From Argopecten irradians (Eukaryota > Mollusca > Bivalvia > Pectinida > Pectinidae): a stretch of DNA of 64,000 nucleotides. The first letter of the stretch is position 1. Every line of letters begins with the position of its first letter. Of this stretch, positions 11,775-23,500 are shown one piece after another. Both the position numbers and the translations under genes were made by a program. A model generated the notes under the pieces. The model did not search any database. It saw only the letters and a program-made list of their open reading frames with translations, and had not been told where the DNA came from. The DNA is taken from NCBI RefSeq assembly GCF_041381155.1, contig NC_091134.1, forward strand, positions 31,191,540 through 31,255,539, written 5' to 3'.

Positions 11775-14349
11775 ATGCCTTTAGAGTGGTTATTTGGTCG
11801 CAAAAAGACCCCAGAGGAAATGCTACGGCAGAATCAGCGGGCACTCAACAAGGCCATGAGAGAGTTGGACAGGGAGAGATCAAAGATGGAAAACCAAGAG
11901 AAAAAAGTCATTGCAGATATCAAGAAAATGGCCAAAGCAGGTCAAATGGTAAATAGATAGTGATGCAACATTAAACAATTACAATCTTACCTTTCTTAAA
12001 GGTGAACTAATTAGATGAAGTGGACTATGAAAATGATATTATGCATCAATATGTAAATTCACTGTTACAACTACCGGTACATATTATATATAGTAGTTGA
12101 CATATTTTAGCACATTTTGTGAATTTTTTAACTTACTTAAATATACATGCATGTACATCTCATACTTGATGTTGGAAATCTATCTTGCACTCTGGTATGA
12201 TATATATATACCTAGGTACATGTACAAGTAATCAGTCTCAATATTACATGTAGTACATGTATAAACTTTTGTACATCGTATACCATTTTCTCATTTTTTC
12301 TGTGAATGAACCACTCATTATTTGTACTTTTTGCCAGGACGCTGTGAAGATCATGGCCAAGGATTTAGTCAGGACAAGACGCTATGTTAAAAAGTTCATT
12401 CTGATGAAAGCTAATATTCAGGCTGTAGCTCTGAAAATACAGACACTGAAGTCCAACAATGCCATGGCTCAGGCAATGAAGGGTGTTACCAAGGCAATGG
12501 CTACCATGAACAAACAGGTAGTAAAGTATATAGTGGTATCAGAAATTTACTTGTAATCAATGAAAAACACATTAGATGCCGCTTAATTATTGGTCAGAAA
12601 GTCAAACTCAAGGTAAAAAGAAAATGCAATAATTTCAATGATTATTATTCAAACTTGAGCTTTAAAATCACATGTGAATCTAAATTAATGTAAATCTGTA
12701 GGAGATATAGCGAATATACATGAACCCAAGGATGTATTATTTGAATGTATGTTTCTCAATCCAAATGGTTGTTAAAATCTTCCTATTCGATTTCATGGTG
12801 GTCTAATACCAGGAAGTTCCCAGCAAAGCAGTAAACTTTAAATTTGCCTTAAAAGAATTTTGCTTTGACAGAATCATTCCGTTTCTTTCCGTAGATGAAT
12901 TTGCCCCAAATTCAGAAAATTATGATGGAGTTTGAGAAACAGTCAGAAATGATGGACATGAAAGAGGAAATGATGAATGATGCAATTGATGATGCTATGG
13001 GAGATGAAGATGATGAAGAAGAATCGTAAGTGTAGCACCAGACTTTTGTGGATGGTTGTCAATGACCTTCGTAGCCCTATAGTACCTCTATTTCTTCTAG
13101 AAGGAAAATATGTTTACAATGTATAGAAATGACACATTTCTCGAAAAATTTCATGTTATCTCCCAAAGAACCATTCTGAAAAAAAACTTTGCTAGCAGAT
13201 TAAGTTTATTATTTATTTTTTAGGTTATTATTTTTTTACAATATTTAACAATTACTAAAAGAAGACATTAGACATTAAAAGCTATTAGAATTATTTTGTG
13301 GGAAATTTTGAAGATGTTTAATATGTTTTGAAATATTCTGCTGTATTGATAATGAGAGATTTTGTTTTACTTATAGAGATGCTGTGGTATCACAGGTGTT
13401 AGACGAGTTAGGACTCCAACTCACAGATCAGCTGTCAGGTAAACAAAAAATGGAATTTTAATATTCTATGTAAAAAAAAAAAATTTGCCACAATAACCCA
13501 ATACTGTACTCGCCGTAATTAGCGCCAGAGGCACATAAATGATTGTAACAATGGGGCGCTTATTAGTGAATCAAAATGTATGTTGTGGCCGAAAAAAGTC
13601 AGCCATATTTTAAATCTTTCTGTAGTCATGGTACATTAATCCGTTACAGCAAATATGCATATATGCCTTTCATCCTTTGACATGCATCATTATGTCATGA
13701 TTCTTATGTAAAAGACTCGCAACTTCATGTAAAATGGGATACAATGCTGATGTTAGGGGCATCACATGTTGTAAAACATTGTTAGATCTTTGGGATCAAA
13801 TAGATCCTTGGGATCAAGGCATTCATACAACTTCAACTCTTCTCCGAAAAAGGGGAGGGGCGCTTATAGAGGAGGGGCAGTAATTACGGCGAATACAGAA
13901 ATAATGTTTTATGAATCTGATACACATAAGATATTAATCATTAATTATTGCATATTCAACGCTTAATTGATTTCAAAGATCACATGTAGAAGGAATAATC
14001 ATACCTTGCCTCCACTTTGTTCTGTCAGAAATCTTTCATCCATCGTTCAGAGCTACGGCATCGCAGCTAATGTAAATGGTATAATACATTTCTCATAGCA
14101 AAAGAATATCCTCATTTTGGAGAGATTCGTGTTTTCACAATTTTTGGAAGTCTGAACTCATGATAACTTTTCTTTCATAGTTTCAAATCATTTCTGAATT
14201 TATTACATATTTTTTTTACAGATTTGCCTTCAACTGGAAAGTCCATAGGTGCCACAGCTCCAGCCAGCAAACAACCAGCGGCTGCTGCAGGTGTGAGTGA
14301 TGCCGACGCAGATCTAGAGGCGAGACTAGAGAACCTGAGGAGGCAGTAA
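11775..14349 (+). CDS. CHMP2A: Charged multivesicular body protein 2a (ESCRT-III subunit), complete
   Basis: ESCRT-III subunit that polymerises on endosomal, midbody and nuclear-envelope membranes and recruits VPS4 for membrane scission. Coding exons: 11775-11948, 12338-12517, 12895-13025, 13377-13438 and 14222-14349. All junctions are GT-AG, phases join cleanly, and the stop is TAA at 14347; the product is 224 aa against about 222 in vertebrates. It starts MPLEWLFGRKKTPEEMLRQ, the membrane-binding N-terminal region. Basic helices follow (ELDRERSKMENQEKKVIADI, MAKDLVRTRRYVKKF, KIQTLKSNNAMAQAMKGVTK), then an acidic linker (DDAMGDEDDEEES). It ends DADLEARLENLRRQ, a MIT-interacting motif that binds VPS4. 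A 5' untranslated exon ending at 9946 probably splices to 11744, 31 nt before the ATG. An AATAAA at 15536-15541 closes a 3'UTR of about 1.2 kb. Introns 1 and 5 carry foldback elements but no splice site is disturbed. Confidence 0.97.
13504..13897. mobile_element. MITE in a CHMP2A intron (TIR CTGTAYTCGCCGTAATTA)
   Basis: Left end CTGTACTCGCCGTAATTA and right end TAATTACGGCGAATACAG are an 18-bp inverted repeat with one mismatch. Just inside each end lie GGGGCGCTTAT motifs (near 13553 and 13857). It is 394 bp and lies entirely within the intron between 13438 and 14222. Confidence 0.75.
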
Positions 14350-15560
14350 CAATCTGTGTACAATGTGAAATGTGGATGGTTGTGTGCAAGTTCATGTAAG
14401 AGAAATGGAAGACAGGAACAGAGAGGCCGTATATTTTATCTAGAAATTGAACTGTTTATGGTACAACATTGTGATTTTAATGACTCAGACTTAAATGTAC
14501 CCAGGTAATGTAAAAGTACTCCTGAATACCCAATGGAGCTTCATGTAGGGGTCAGTGAGGTAGTGTTGCACCTGGAGGGCTGATGAATATAGAGTTTCAC
14601 CTTTCCACAACAAAGAGAAATCACAGTTTGAATTTTGATTCAGTAGCTTTTTTCTTCGGAGCGATAATACATAGAAGAATTTTGTGTATGACTGTCATAA
14701 GAGTGATTCTACTCTCGCTGTGACAAACTTGTGAATTTTATTTCAATTCACTACTACATGGGTAGTATCCATAAAATTTGGTGATTTTCTTAGTGGTGTG
14801 ACTACAATTAAAAAACTTTCTGATAAGTATATACTTATACTATGTAGTTAAAAAAAATGAACCAATATGGAGTAAAGAAGGAAATCTTCATCTAGCTACC
14901 ATTGTCAATGAATTTGCGCTCTCCACCTTGAAAAACTAATTGGGATAGTATTAATATTTTTTTATATTTCATTTTATTTATTTATTTTTTTTTTTTTTTT
15001 TGAGGCAGTTTACAATATTCTCCTATTTTTCTATGAGATAATTTAATATCTGCCTACATCGTCGGTTATCCTTGTTAATCGGCCAACGGTCTGATAAACG
15101 GAGTGTAGTGGAGTTCAGACGCAGGGTTGCCGAGGGTGATCTGCCTTTTAAACCCCCAGGAATGCAATATGAGCACATGTAAAAATATTGTAGAAATATC
15201 ATAATGGTAAGCTAAGATATTTTGCTTATAGTGTTGAAAAAAAAGTTGTCATATTTACTCTAACTTACAATGCTGAAATGTTTAATAACTTATCTTTGAA
15301 GGAAGACAATGCTGAAATGTTTAATAACTCATTATCTTTGAAGGAAGACAATTTATAGTTTATAAATCATAAAGAGTAGACAATGTGTCATGACTACTTA
15401 TCAGACAAGAAAGAGATTGTAGTGCTGCTGTTATTTCTTTCTTTTGTCAATCTAAAATAATTTATCATATTTTGCAGTAGCCGTTGTCTAGATTATGATG
15501 ATTTGTAAATAATGTAAACTTGTACATAATGTATCAATAAAGATTAAAATAACAAATTTA
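14350..15560 (+). other. CHMP2A: CHMP2A 3' untranslated region with poly(A) signal and a tandem duplication
   Basis: Sequence from the TAA to shortly after AATAAA (15536-15541) has no ORF of note. At 15268-15356 a segment of about 40 bp (AATGCTGAAATGTTTAATAA...GAAGGAAGAC) occurs twice in tandem, the second copy with a short insertion. A poly-T run lies near 14985-15001. Confidence 0.7.
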
Positions 15561-16096
15561 ATTGTATTTTATGGCATGTTATTATTTATAAGTATGTCTT
15601 TGGTGATAAGGTTGGAGTTTGCAAATTCTGTTTTGGTATTGTCAATGGAAATATGGCAAATATCCCTATTTGTTTAAATCCATTTTATAAATCCTTTTCC
15701 ATGACTTTAACAGAAAATAATTATTTGTCCCTTTCTGGGTGAAATAGAAATTTAAATCATCAGATTAAGATTATAAGTGGTTAAACACAAGAGCATTGTT
15801 ATTTATGTAAGAAATATATAATTATATAAGAAATCTTCAATGTGTCAGACCTTTGAGGCATTTCCTCAAGATTAGTCTTTATCATAAATCCCTTCTGTAT
15901 CTATATTGTCAGTTGACTATATTGGTATCAATCAAGAATTTCTGTCAATGCTTTGAATAACTGCTGCTGTATGTGTGTAAGTGTAGTCATCTTTAGTTTT
16001 CATTGTGTAGCAATCTTTCAAATACTCAGTTCAAATTCAACAAGGCATTTGACATGCCTACTTTCTATTTGCTACTGTTTTCAAACCACCATAATT
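15560..16096. other. Intergenic AT-rich sequence downstream of CHMP2A
   Basis: I see no gene, convincing ORF, RNA or repeat structure here; the repeat at 16097 begins immediately after. Confidence 0.5.
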
Positions 16097-17400
16097 AGCT
16101 CGCCTATTCGAAGAATAAGGGGAGCTAATGTTATCACCCCGGTGGCGGCGTCGGCGTCAGCGTTGGCGTCCCATTTCACATTAAAGTTTTCGAGCAAGTT
16201 TCTGTTTCGTCAAGTGTTTAAGCTTAAGGATGTACACCTCTGAGAAGTCAAAATTTTCTTGTATTAAACTTTTTTTCTCATATAGATGTTTGGAAAAAGG
16301 AGTTCAGACCATAAAAGAAAATGGAAGAAAAAACATACGTCCGTGTGCTCGTTTTTGAGCTTTTGTCACTCAAAGACACCTAGTTGACAAAATATCGGAT
16401 TTTATGGGAATTTTGCCGTTTTGACCATATAAGATAGAGATTAAAGCCATAATTTCTAATGAGTTGTTTGATATGTATGCATGTTTGTAGAATTCATTTT
16501 CTAGTAGTCTTCTTCAAACATATACCAGTTTTGATCAATTAGACTAATATTTTTTCTCAGAATAAGAACATATGCTACCCCTACCCCTTAATTTTGAGCT
16601 ACAAAATGCACCATTTTCAGCCATTTTTGCCACATTTAACCCTTTATAGAAAAAGTTCTGGTATTAAACTTTTGTTATTATTTTGCATATCAATAGGGAA
16701 ACGGTTGTTCTTTTTAAATCTGGAAGAAAAATTGGGGGTCCGTGTGCTTACTTTTTTGCCCCATTTGAATTTTTGTTATTTTTCAGTATTTTAGAGTAAA
16801 AAATAAAAGTGCCCAAATTACCATTAAATGTAAAAATAAAGTCACAAAAGTGTATCGTTTCTCATATTAATGCTCAATATTTAAATTACTACGAACCTAG
16901 TAACGATTTGCAGCAAAAATTAGCTAAATACAGCAAAAAATGCTGGCGCAGTGATGATTTAAGTAAAAACAATTTCAGTAAAAAATGGTAAAACTGTGGC
17001 TCTACTTGAAGCGAAAAAAGAGACAATTTCAAAATGGCCACCAAATGGGCCATTTCATAAAATCCCCGTATAAACAAATCTGCTAAAAATAGAGATGTAA
17101 TTTTTTGACAAAATTTGCATCTGGCAACTTGCTACAGATACTGATAAATTATATTTGAAAATCTCATAACTTCTTTGATCTATGTTGAAACGAGACTTCA
17201 ACGGGACTGAAACCTTAGAAGAATACATCCTCAAGTCATCATAAATGTTTATGATTTTATTTTCCTAATGTGTATGGATGCTGAACGTGATAATACCAAC
17301 AATTTGGGGCCCTTTAGGGTTTTTTTGAGTCTGTTAATTTGTCATATTTCCATGTTCTTCTGAATAGGCAAGCCTTGCTGTTCTCCAACAGCTCTTGTTT
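16097..17400. mobile_element. Dispersed repeat with subterminal inverted repeats, Helentron-like
   Basis: The left part GCTCGCCTATTCGAAGAA and right part TTCTTCTGAATAGGCAAGC are inverted. The left end continues into GC-rich GGTGGCGGCGTCGGCGTC, unlike its surroundings. A GCTGTT-CTCC-AACAGC hairpin lies at the right end. No coding capacity is seen, and the family call is inference. Confidence 0.45.
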
Positions 17401-17818
17401 CACAGGCTAATTACTATACATTGATAATGTAATTCATGTACATACACAATTTATGTATAAGGTGGGACATGGCTACAGATTTGTTTCAAATCTCTGTTCT
17501 TTCAAAGATAAGTGATCAAAACGTTTTGTTTTTGTTGTTTATCTCTTTTTTTTTTACATCTCTAGTAAGAAAGGTTATATTGAGACAGATAACTTTTAAT
17601 TGTTAGAATTGGATTTATAATTAGCTATACATATGATTATTACTAATATACTGCAAATTCACTGTAATTGTTAGATTTGGTTAGTAATATTTTTTATTGG
17701 ATGCATTATTCATATACTTTTTATGTATATTGATAAGAAATGATGAATTTTGTTGTATTCAATGGCATTAAAATATTTTTGATTGTGATTAACAATATGG
17801 CCTTGAATTCAGTGATAT

Positions 17819-18193
17819 TTAAAGATGCTCCACCGCTGATAAATGGTATCTTTTTCACTAGCAATAACAGGAACAGATGAATTAGTATTTTCTTCAGTGA
17901 CTAAAGTTACTTACTTTACACCATTACCACCATTGAAAAGTTTGAGCTTCTAATTTGACTTTCAGTTAAAAATATAAAAAAATAATTAATTGCATCCCTA
18001 ACAAATACTGTGGCACTATATCCTATATGGAATGAAGTACAAATGTACTGATTGCGCATGCACCAAAGGCAAAATAAATTATTTTATATTATTTACTGTG
18101 TTAATTAGACATATTTATACACACCATTAAACACCAATTAGTGTTCAAATGATGAATATCATTTAAGATCTGTTGGCGGTGGAGCATCTTTAA
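17819..18193 (-). mobile_element. MITE family 1, copy 2 (reverse orientation)
   Basis: It starts TTAAAGATGCTCCACCGCTG and ends GGCGGTGGAGCATCTTTAA; the body is the reverse complement of the copies at 138 and 20951. It is 375 bp and lies between CHMP2A and the unnamed gene. Confidence 0.85.
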
Positions 18194-18937
18194 AAAAATC
18201 TCTCTATGATGAGTCTGACTAGTTTTATTAAGCAAGGGCAGATAATCTCGTTTTATAATTCAAATGAGAAAGGCTCTGGTGGCCTGTTTAGAGAAATGTT
18301 TATTGTGATGATTATGAAATGGTGTTGAATACTTTAGAAAATACACTAGGAAGACACATTTTAGATACCGTGAGATAATAACAAAGTAAATTATTTCTTA
18401 TATATAATCTATTTATTACCTGTATGCTTACATTTAAAGTAAACTTTATTAATTCCATTCAAATTGACAAAAGTGTAAGTGTTTGTATAACTTTAATGAT
18501 ATAAATAAAATTTTGATACATATTTCTTATCGTCAACTTTCATTTATTCTGACAGACTCTTTGGTTTAAATTCTTAAAAAAAATAAGTCTAATAAACCGA
18601 TGATAGATATCTTACCCATAAAAAGTTTCTAGGCATGTTGTACTTGAGCCTTCATGCGTTGATAGTCTCTTTTCCATTAAAAAATAATCCAGCCAGTAGT
18701 CAATCTCTTATCCTTTGAGTATTCTTTTGTCTCTAAAAACAGTATTTTAGCAGGGATGTGTAATGTTGTCATCAGAAAGTTGTCTGTCTGTCAACCTTTC
18801 GGGTTAGACACACTTTTGCACTACCTTCTCTACAAGAGTATGGATATGTGAAAACTGTTACCAGAGTTATATATATAATTATGGCCCTTGTTTTGTATCC
18901 ACTATTTTCTGAACAACTCCTAAGCAAGTTTAACGAT

Positions 18938-19155
18938 TTCAAAGAACATTACAGTGATTGTTTCTCCCTTTTACAAGACCAACAATATTCACAGCAGCAA
19001 GAACATTTTTTATTTCGAAGAACATGACAGTGATTGTTTCTCCCATTTACAAGACCAACAATATTCACAGCAGAATGAATGTTTTTTTATTTCGAAGAAC
19101 ATGACAATGATTATTTCTCCCTTTTGACAAAAGATCAACAATATTCAAAGCAGCA
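18938..19155 (+). repeat. Three tandem copies of an 80-90 bp unit
   Basis: Three successive blocks share GAACATKACARTGATTRTTT, CTCCC, and GACCAACAATATTCACAGCA. The third copy is more diverged. The region is intergenic. Confidence 0.8.
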
Positions 19156-19814
19156 TGGACATGTATGTATAAACTTTTACATTAAAACGAACTTATAGTG
19201 GTTTTTTCCTATTACATTATCACCAATTGAACATAGAGATATCATTAATTTTACCTATCAATATTATTATATAAGTTACTAATTTATACATTGATAGGTG
19301 TTATAACTATACAAACTAAATGTAAATCAACATGTTTGTGAATGATTAAATTCTGCGTATTCTACAAGCTATTGGAATTTGGTAAATTAATTACGGAAAA
19401 GTAAGTTTCAATCTTAGTAAAATAGAGTTTTATGACAAAATTTTGAAAGCTTATCATTTTGAACTTCAGTTATTGGGGTATGCCATAGTTTAATTATGTA
19501 ACGGTAGCTACAAAGATAAGTGAATTGGTATCCCTAGTGATCGGTGCTTTCTAAGCAGTTCTTCTGGAATAATTAATTTTTCTTTGTTTTCATACCAAAT
19601 CTGGCTTTCTGATTAGCCAATATTTTTTTTTGCATACCACTATGAAAAAAAATCATCCGAGAATGGCGCGAAATCCCGAAGTTATCGTGACGTCACAATA
19701 GAGACATTGACGTTGCGTATTGATTCGATAAAAAGAATCCCTTGAAAAAACACTATAATGTTACATTTAAACATACTTCAGTTTATCAAATAGAGTATAA
19801 AATTAATTATAAGT

Positions 19815-19956
19815 ATTGATGTCACTATTTTTTAATTTTATCGGGGTATGGAAAAAAAAATTGTTCGCAAACTTTTGTGAGAATCTACTACGTGGATTCA
19901 CACAGTTTGCAAACAAATTTTTTTTTATGCCCCGATAAAAATAGTGACATCAATGC
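19815..19956. repeat. Long imperfect hairpin (arms about 65 bp)
   Basis: The left arm holds ATTGATGTCACTATTTTT, TATCGGGGTATG and GTTCGCAAAC. The right arm holds their complements (GTTTGCAAAC, TGCCCCGATA, AAATAGTGACATCAAT). The loop is short. A further repeat-like tract with a TGACGTCA palindrome lies at about 19610-19720. Confidence 0.75.
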
Positions 19957-20312
19957 TTAAAACTTCCAGTACTTGATAACAATTGAACATCATTACGCTT
20001 TTTAAGCTTGAAAAATTTGAATGATCTGAAGGATGAAATGATGAAATTTTCATGATTTTTAATATCTGTCTCCATGTGAGAAGCTGCATGCATCCCATCC
20101 AAACAACATCTGTGAAAAATTAAGCTAATTATCTCGTCTTTTTAATTGAGATCAACAAAATGGAAATGAAACGAAAAGAAACCACATTTTTCTGTTAAAG
20201 GCATAATGTTGAAAAATCTATTTTATCAATTTTGTAGATTTAGAGGCTGGCATATTTTAATTAATATATTCAAAGTTTGCTGTTAGACAATAATAATAAA
20301 TAAATAAATAAA

Positions 20313-20390
20313 AAAGTCTGTCGCCCTTGCGATTCGAACCCAACTTCTGACCTGACTAACCTAGTCGCAGACTCTCGCCAACGCGTAGCA
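20313..20390 (-). repeat. Decayed tRNA-like sequence
   Basis: On the minus strand GGGTTCGAATC matches box B, and TTGGCGAGAGTCTG weakly resembles box A at suitable distance. The T-stem has a mismatch and no acceptor stem forms, so this is a tRNA-derived remnant. Confidence 0.35.
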
Positions 20391-20515
20391 ACCGCAGTAT
20401 AAACAATATGGCGGACGTGATTTAAAGTGCTTTACTGGTAGATGAACGGGACATATATATGACACGATATTGTCGGATTGCGACCGTAATTTGGATTATA
20501 CTGTGATTTGCTGCC
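20391..20515 (+). promoter_or_regulatory. Probable promoter / 5'UTR of the unnamed gene with YY1-type motif
   Basis: CAATATGGCGGAC at 20404-20416 contains the YY1 core ATGGCGG, about 100 nt before the ATG at 20516. The sequence between is locally more GC-rich than its surroundings. A tRNA-like repeat lies just upstream at about 20313-20390. The start site is inferred. Confidence 0.4.
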
Positions 20516-23500
20516 ATGGACAGAGGTAAGGAAATTCTATCATTTATAAGCTGTGGCGATTTGAGCACGTAAAGCACATAAATGCCGCTTCGTTGGCAGC
20601 AGGTGCCCGTTTACAATTTATAAATAATTGAACGGAACTGTGATGAATTTTTAATGACAACTTTCATCTCGGTTTGATGCTTAACGTTAATTGCCATTTC
20701 AGTGGTAATAATTTATGAGCAGTAATGTTAGCTTAGAAGATTTTTGATAAACATCATAATGCATTACATAATACCTTTAATTTCTCTTATTATGTTCACT
20801 TAATAGCTTTTTAAATAGCGCACAAACTAGAAATTGGTACAATCACACGGAACATCATTTCATATACCAACTTCCAGCATGCATTAATAATAATTTCAAG
20901 AAACTATTATTCAAACTTAATTAAGAAGAGCTGTGGCATATGGATTATAGTTAAAGATGCTTCACCGCCGACAGAGCATAAATGATATTCATCACTTGAA
21001 CAATAATTGGTGTTTAATAGTGTATATATATGTCTAATTAACACAAAAAAATATATAAAATAATTTATTTTGCCTTTGTTGCATGCACAATCAGTACTTC
21101 ATTCCATATATGATTTAGTGCCACAGAATTTTTTCAGGATGCAATTAATTTTTTTTTGTAATTCTAACTTGAAGTAAAATTAGAAGCTTGAACTTTCCAA
21201 TGGTAGTAATGGTGTAAAGTAAGTATTTTTTGTAACTGAAGAAAAATACTAAATCTTCTGCCCCTGTTTTTGGTCGTGAAAAAATACCATTTGTCAGCGA
21301 TGGAGCATCTTTAAAGATTACAAAATGTAACGAACAAGAATGAAATTAGATTAATTACACCACTGAATAGAATGATCTTCAATATAATGAAGTAAATTGA
21401 TAACAAGGTAGATGATTCATGTTAAGTATGTAGCTACCTGAGATTAATAGAAAAAAGTATTGTGTGTTAATATATTAGGTTTTATTGATGTCTATAAATA
21501 AAACAGTCCTCATTTTATAGTTTGTACTGTAAAATTGGGCCTAGAAAAGCAAATATCTTGACGAGTAGCTAGATCTTCCAATGTGACTTAAGTTTATCAC
21601 TGCAGCAAATGAATTTATACTTGCTTCTTTAAATCAATTCATTCTTCAAGACTTCTTACAAAACAAATTTTATAGATGACTTAATTATTAAAAAATAAAT
21701 AAGCATGTTAATTAAATATTGATTATGCAATCTTATATTAAAAACTTTTTTTTCAATGAATAATCAAAAGAAAAACATATGAGGAAGAGTTTAAGAAATT
21801 ATACAATTTACCATAGAGAAATATGATTTTATGTGCAAATCACATTGTAGCATTGGATATGGGTTTTATTTTTCATCCACAGGGAGGTTGAATCTGGAAG
21901 CTTTAGCAGAGGAGGAAGATGAAGAAGAAGTGGAAAATACAAAAAGGGTAGGACATAGCCTGTGTTAGAGACACAGATTTTCACAAGCTGTTGTTAATGA
22001 ATAGTAGTACTGCACATGTGGTGAATAGAACTAAGTGTCTGTATAAAGTATAAATATGAATTTCATGGGAAATATACCATATTCAACCCAATATTAGTAA
22101 TGAGTTCTTAAAATAGAAAAAATCGAAAGTTACTTAATGCTTATTGAAAGCAGGGAGACTCTTATTCAAATTTCATGGTCGCCATAATAATGGACACAGC
22201 AGAAATAATTAGCTGGCATAAAACCAGTCTATTTCAGAGTACAATGTATTAGCCCTTTAACTTATCAATGTATTTTAGATACTGGCTTTTAAAAGTGAAA
22301 ATGGATTTATAAAACTTGTTTTTATATTCAGTTTTATGTATACCAATGAACAGTATAGACATATTTCTTAAAACATTTTTTAATGCAAAATATGAAGGGG
22401 CCAATAAAGGAACATTTAGTGAAGCTTTCACAAATGGTTTGTGTTGTATCTAACTCCTTTTATTTTTAACTTTAGGACAGCTCAGATGAATCAGACAGTT
22501 CAGGAGATGAAGAGCCAGACCCGTCGGCTAGACGGGAGCCTAACAAGTTTGATAACCTGTGTGATGGCGTTCTCAACTCCATGGCACTCGTACACGGCTC
22601 TATCAGAGAGGTAACCTTCAGTTTCTTTTGTTTTAATGCAAAAATCATGGGTATGAATATGTGACTTGCAGTAAAATATCAAATCTTGTATCAATTGCAT
22701 TGTTTCAATACTGTAAATAAAATTTAGCAGTTATAACAAATACGAGACAATTAATGTCATAACTTAAGAAATGATTTATTTCAAAAATGCTAAAGCATTT
22801 TTTTTACAGTTATCTTATATTGCTAGAATTGTTCTTGTATACACAGTTTCAGCATCACATTACATAATCATTGTACAGATTTTTTTAAAAAAGAAACTCA
22901 AAAAACCTTTTATGTCATAGACTATTGGTGAGACTAAGGCGGCCATTAATGCGTTCAGTAGATATAATTGTATTGAATTCTGTGCTGCAGCTGCTGGACA
23001 TGAAGGATGAGATGTTAAAACATGCCTTACCCCCAACACTGCTGATCAAGCTCGCCACCATTACGGGCAAAGTATTCAGGAGGTCAGTATTAACACTACA
23101 GCTTCTTCACTCTTACGTGTAATTCAATCGTATCATATCTACAAGCTAAGTAAATATCATGACCGTAAAGTGTTCAGGAGGGCTGTTATTCTCCAGCTTC
23201 TAATAATTTCATTGAAAGCTTTAATTATACCGTACTCATTTTAGGTAAAGGTTACACATCAGCTTTTGGAAATAAGTTCAGACCTTTCTATTATGTACCG
23301 GTATACCTTCACAAAGAAAATGTATGAATACAGTTAACCTTTAATTTCTCAAAGGATTTCTTCAAGCTATTGCAACATTTTTATAGATCATATCAATGCA
23401 TATGTATGTGGAATAGATTTTTTTTAAATATGATTAAACAGTGTTTATTTTACTTGATATCTATCCACGAGCATCTTTGCCAACGTAATCAATAGCCTTG

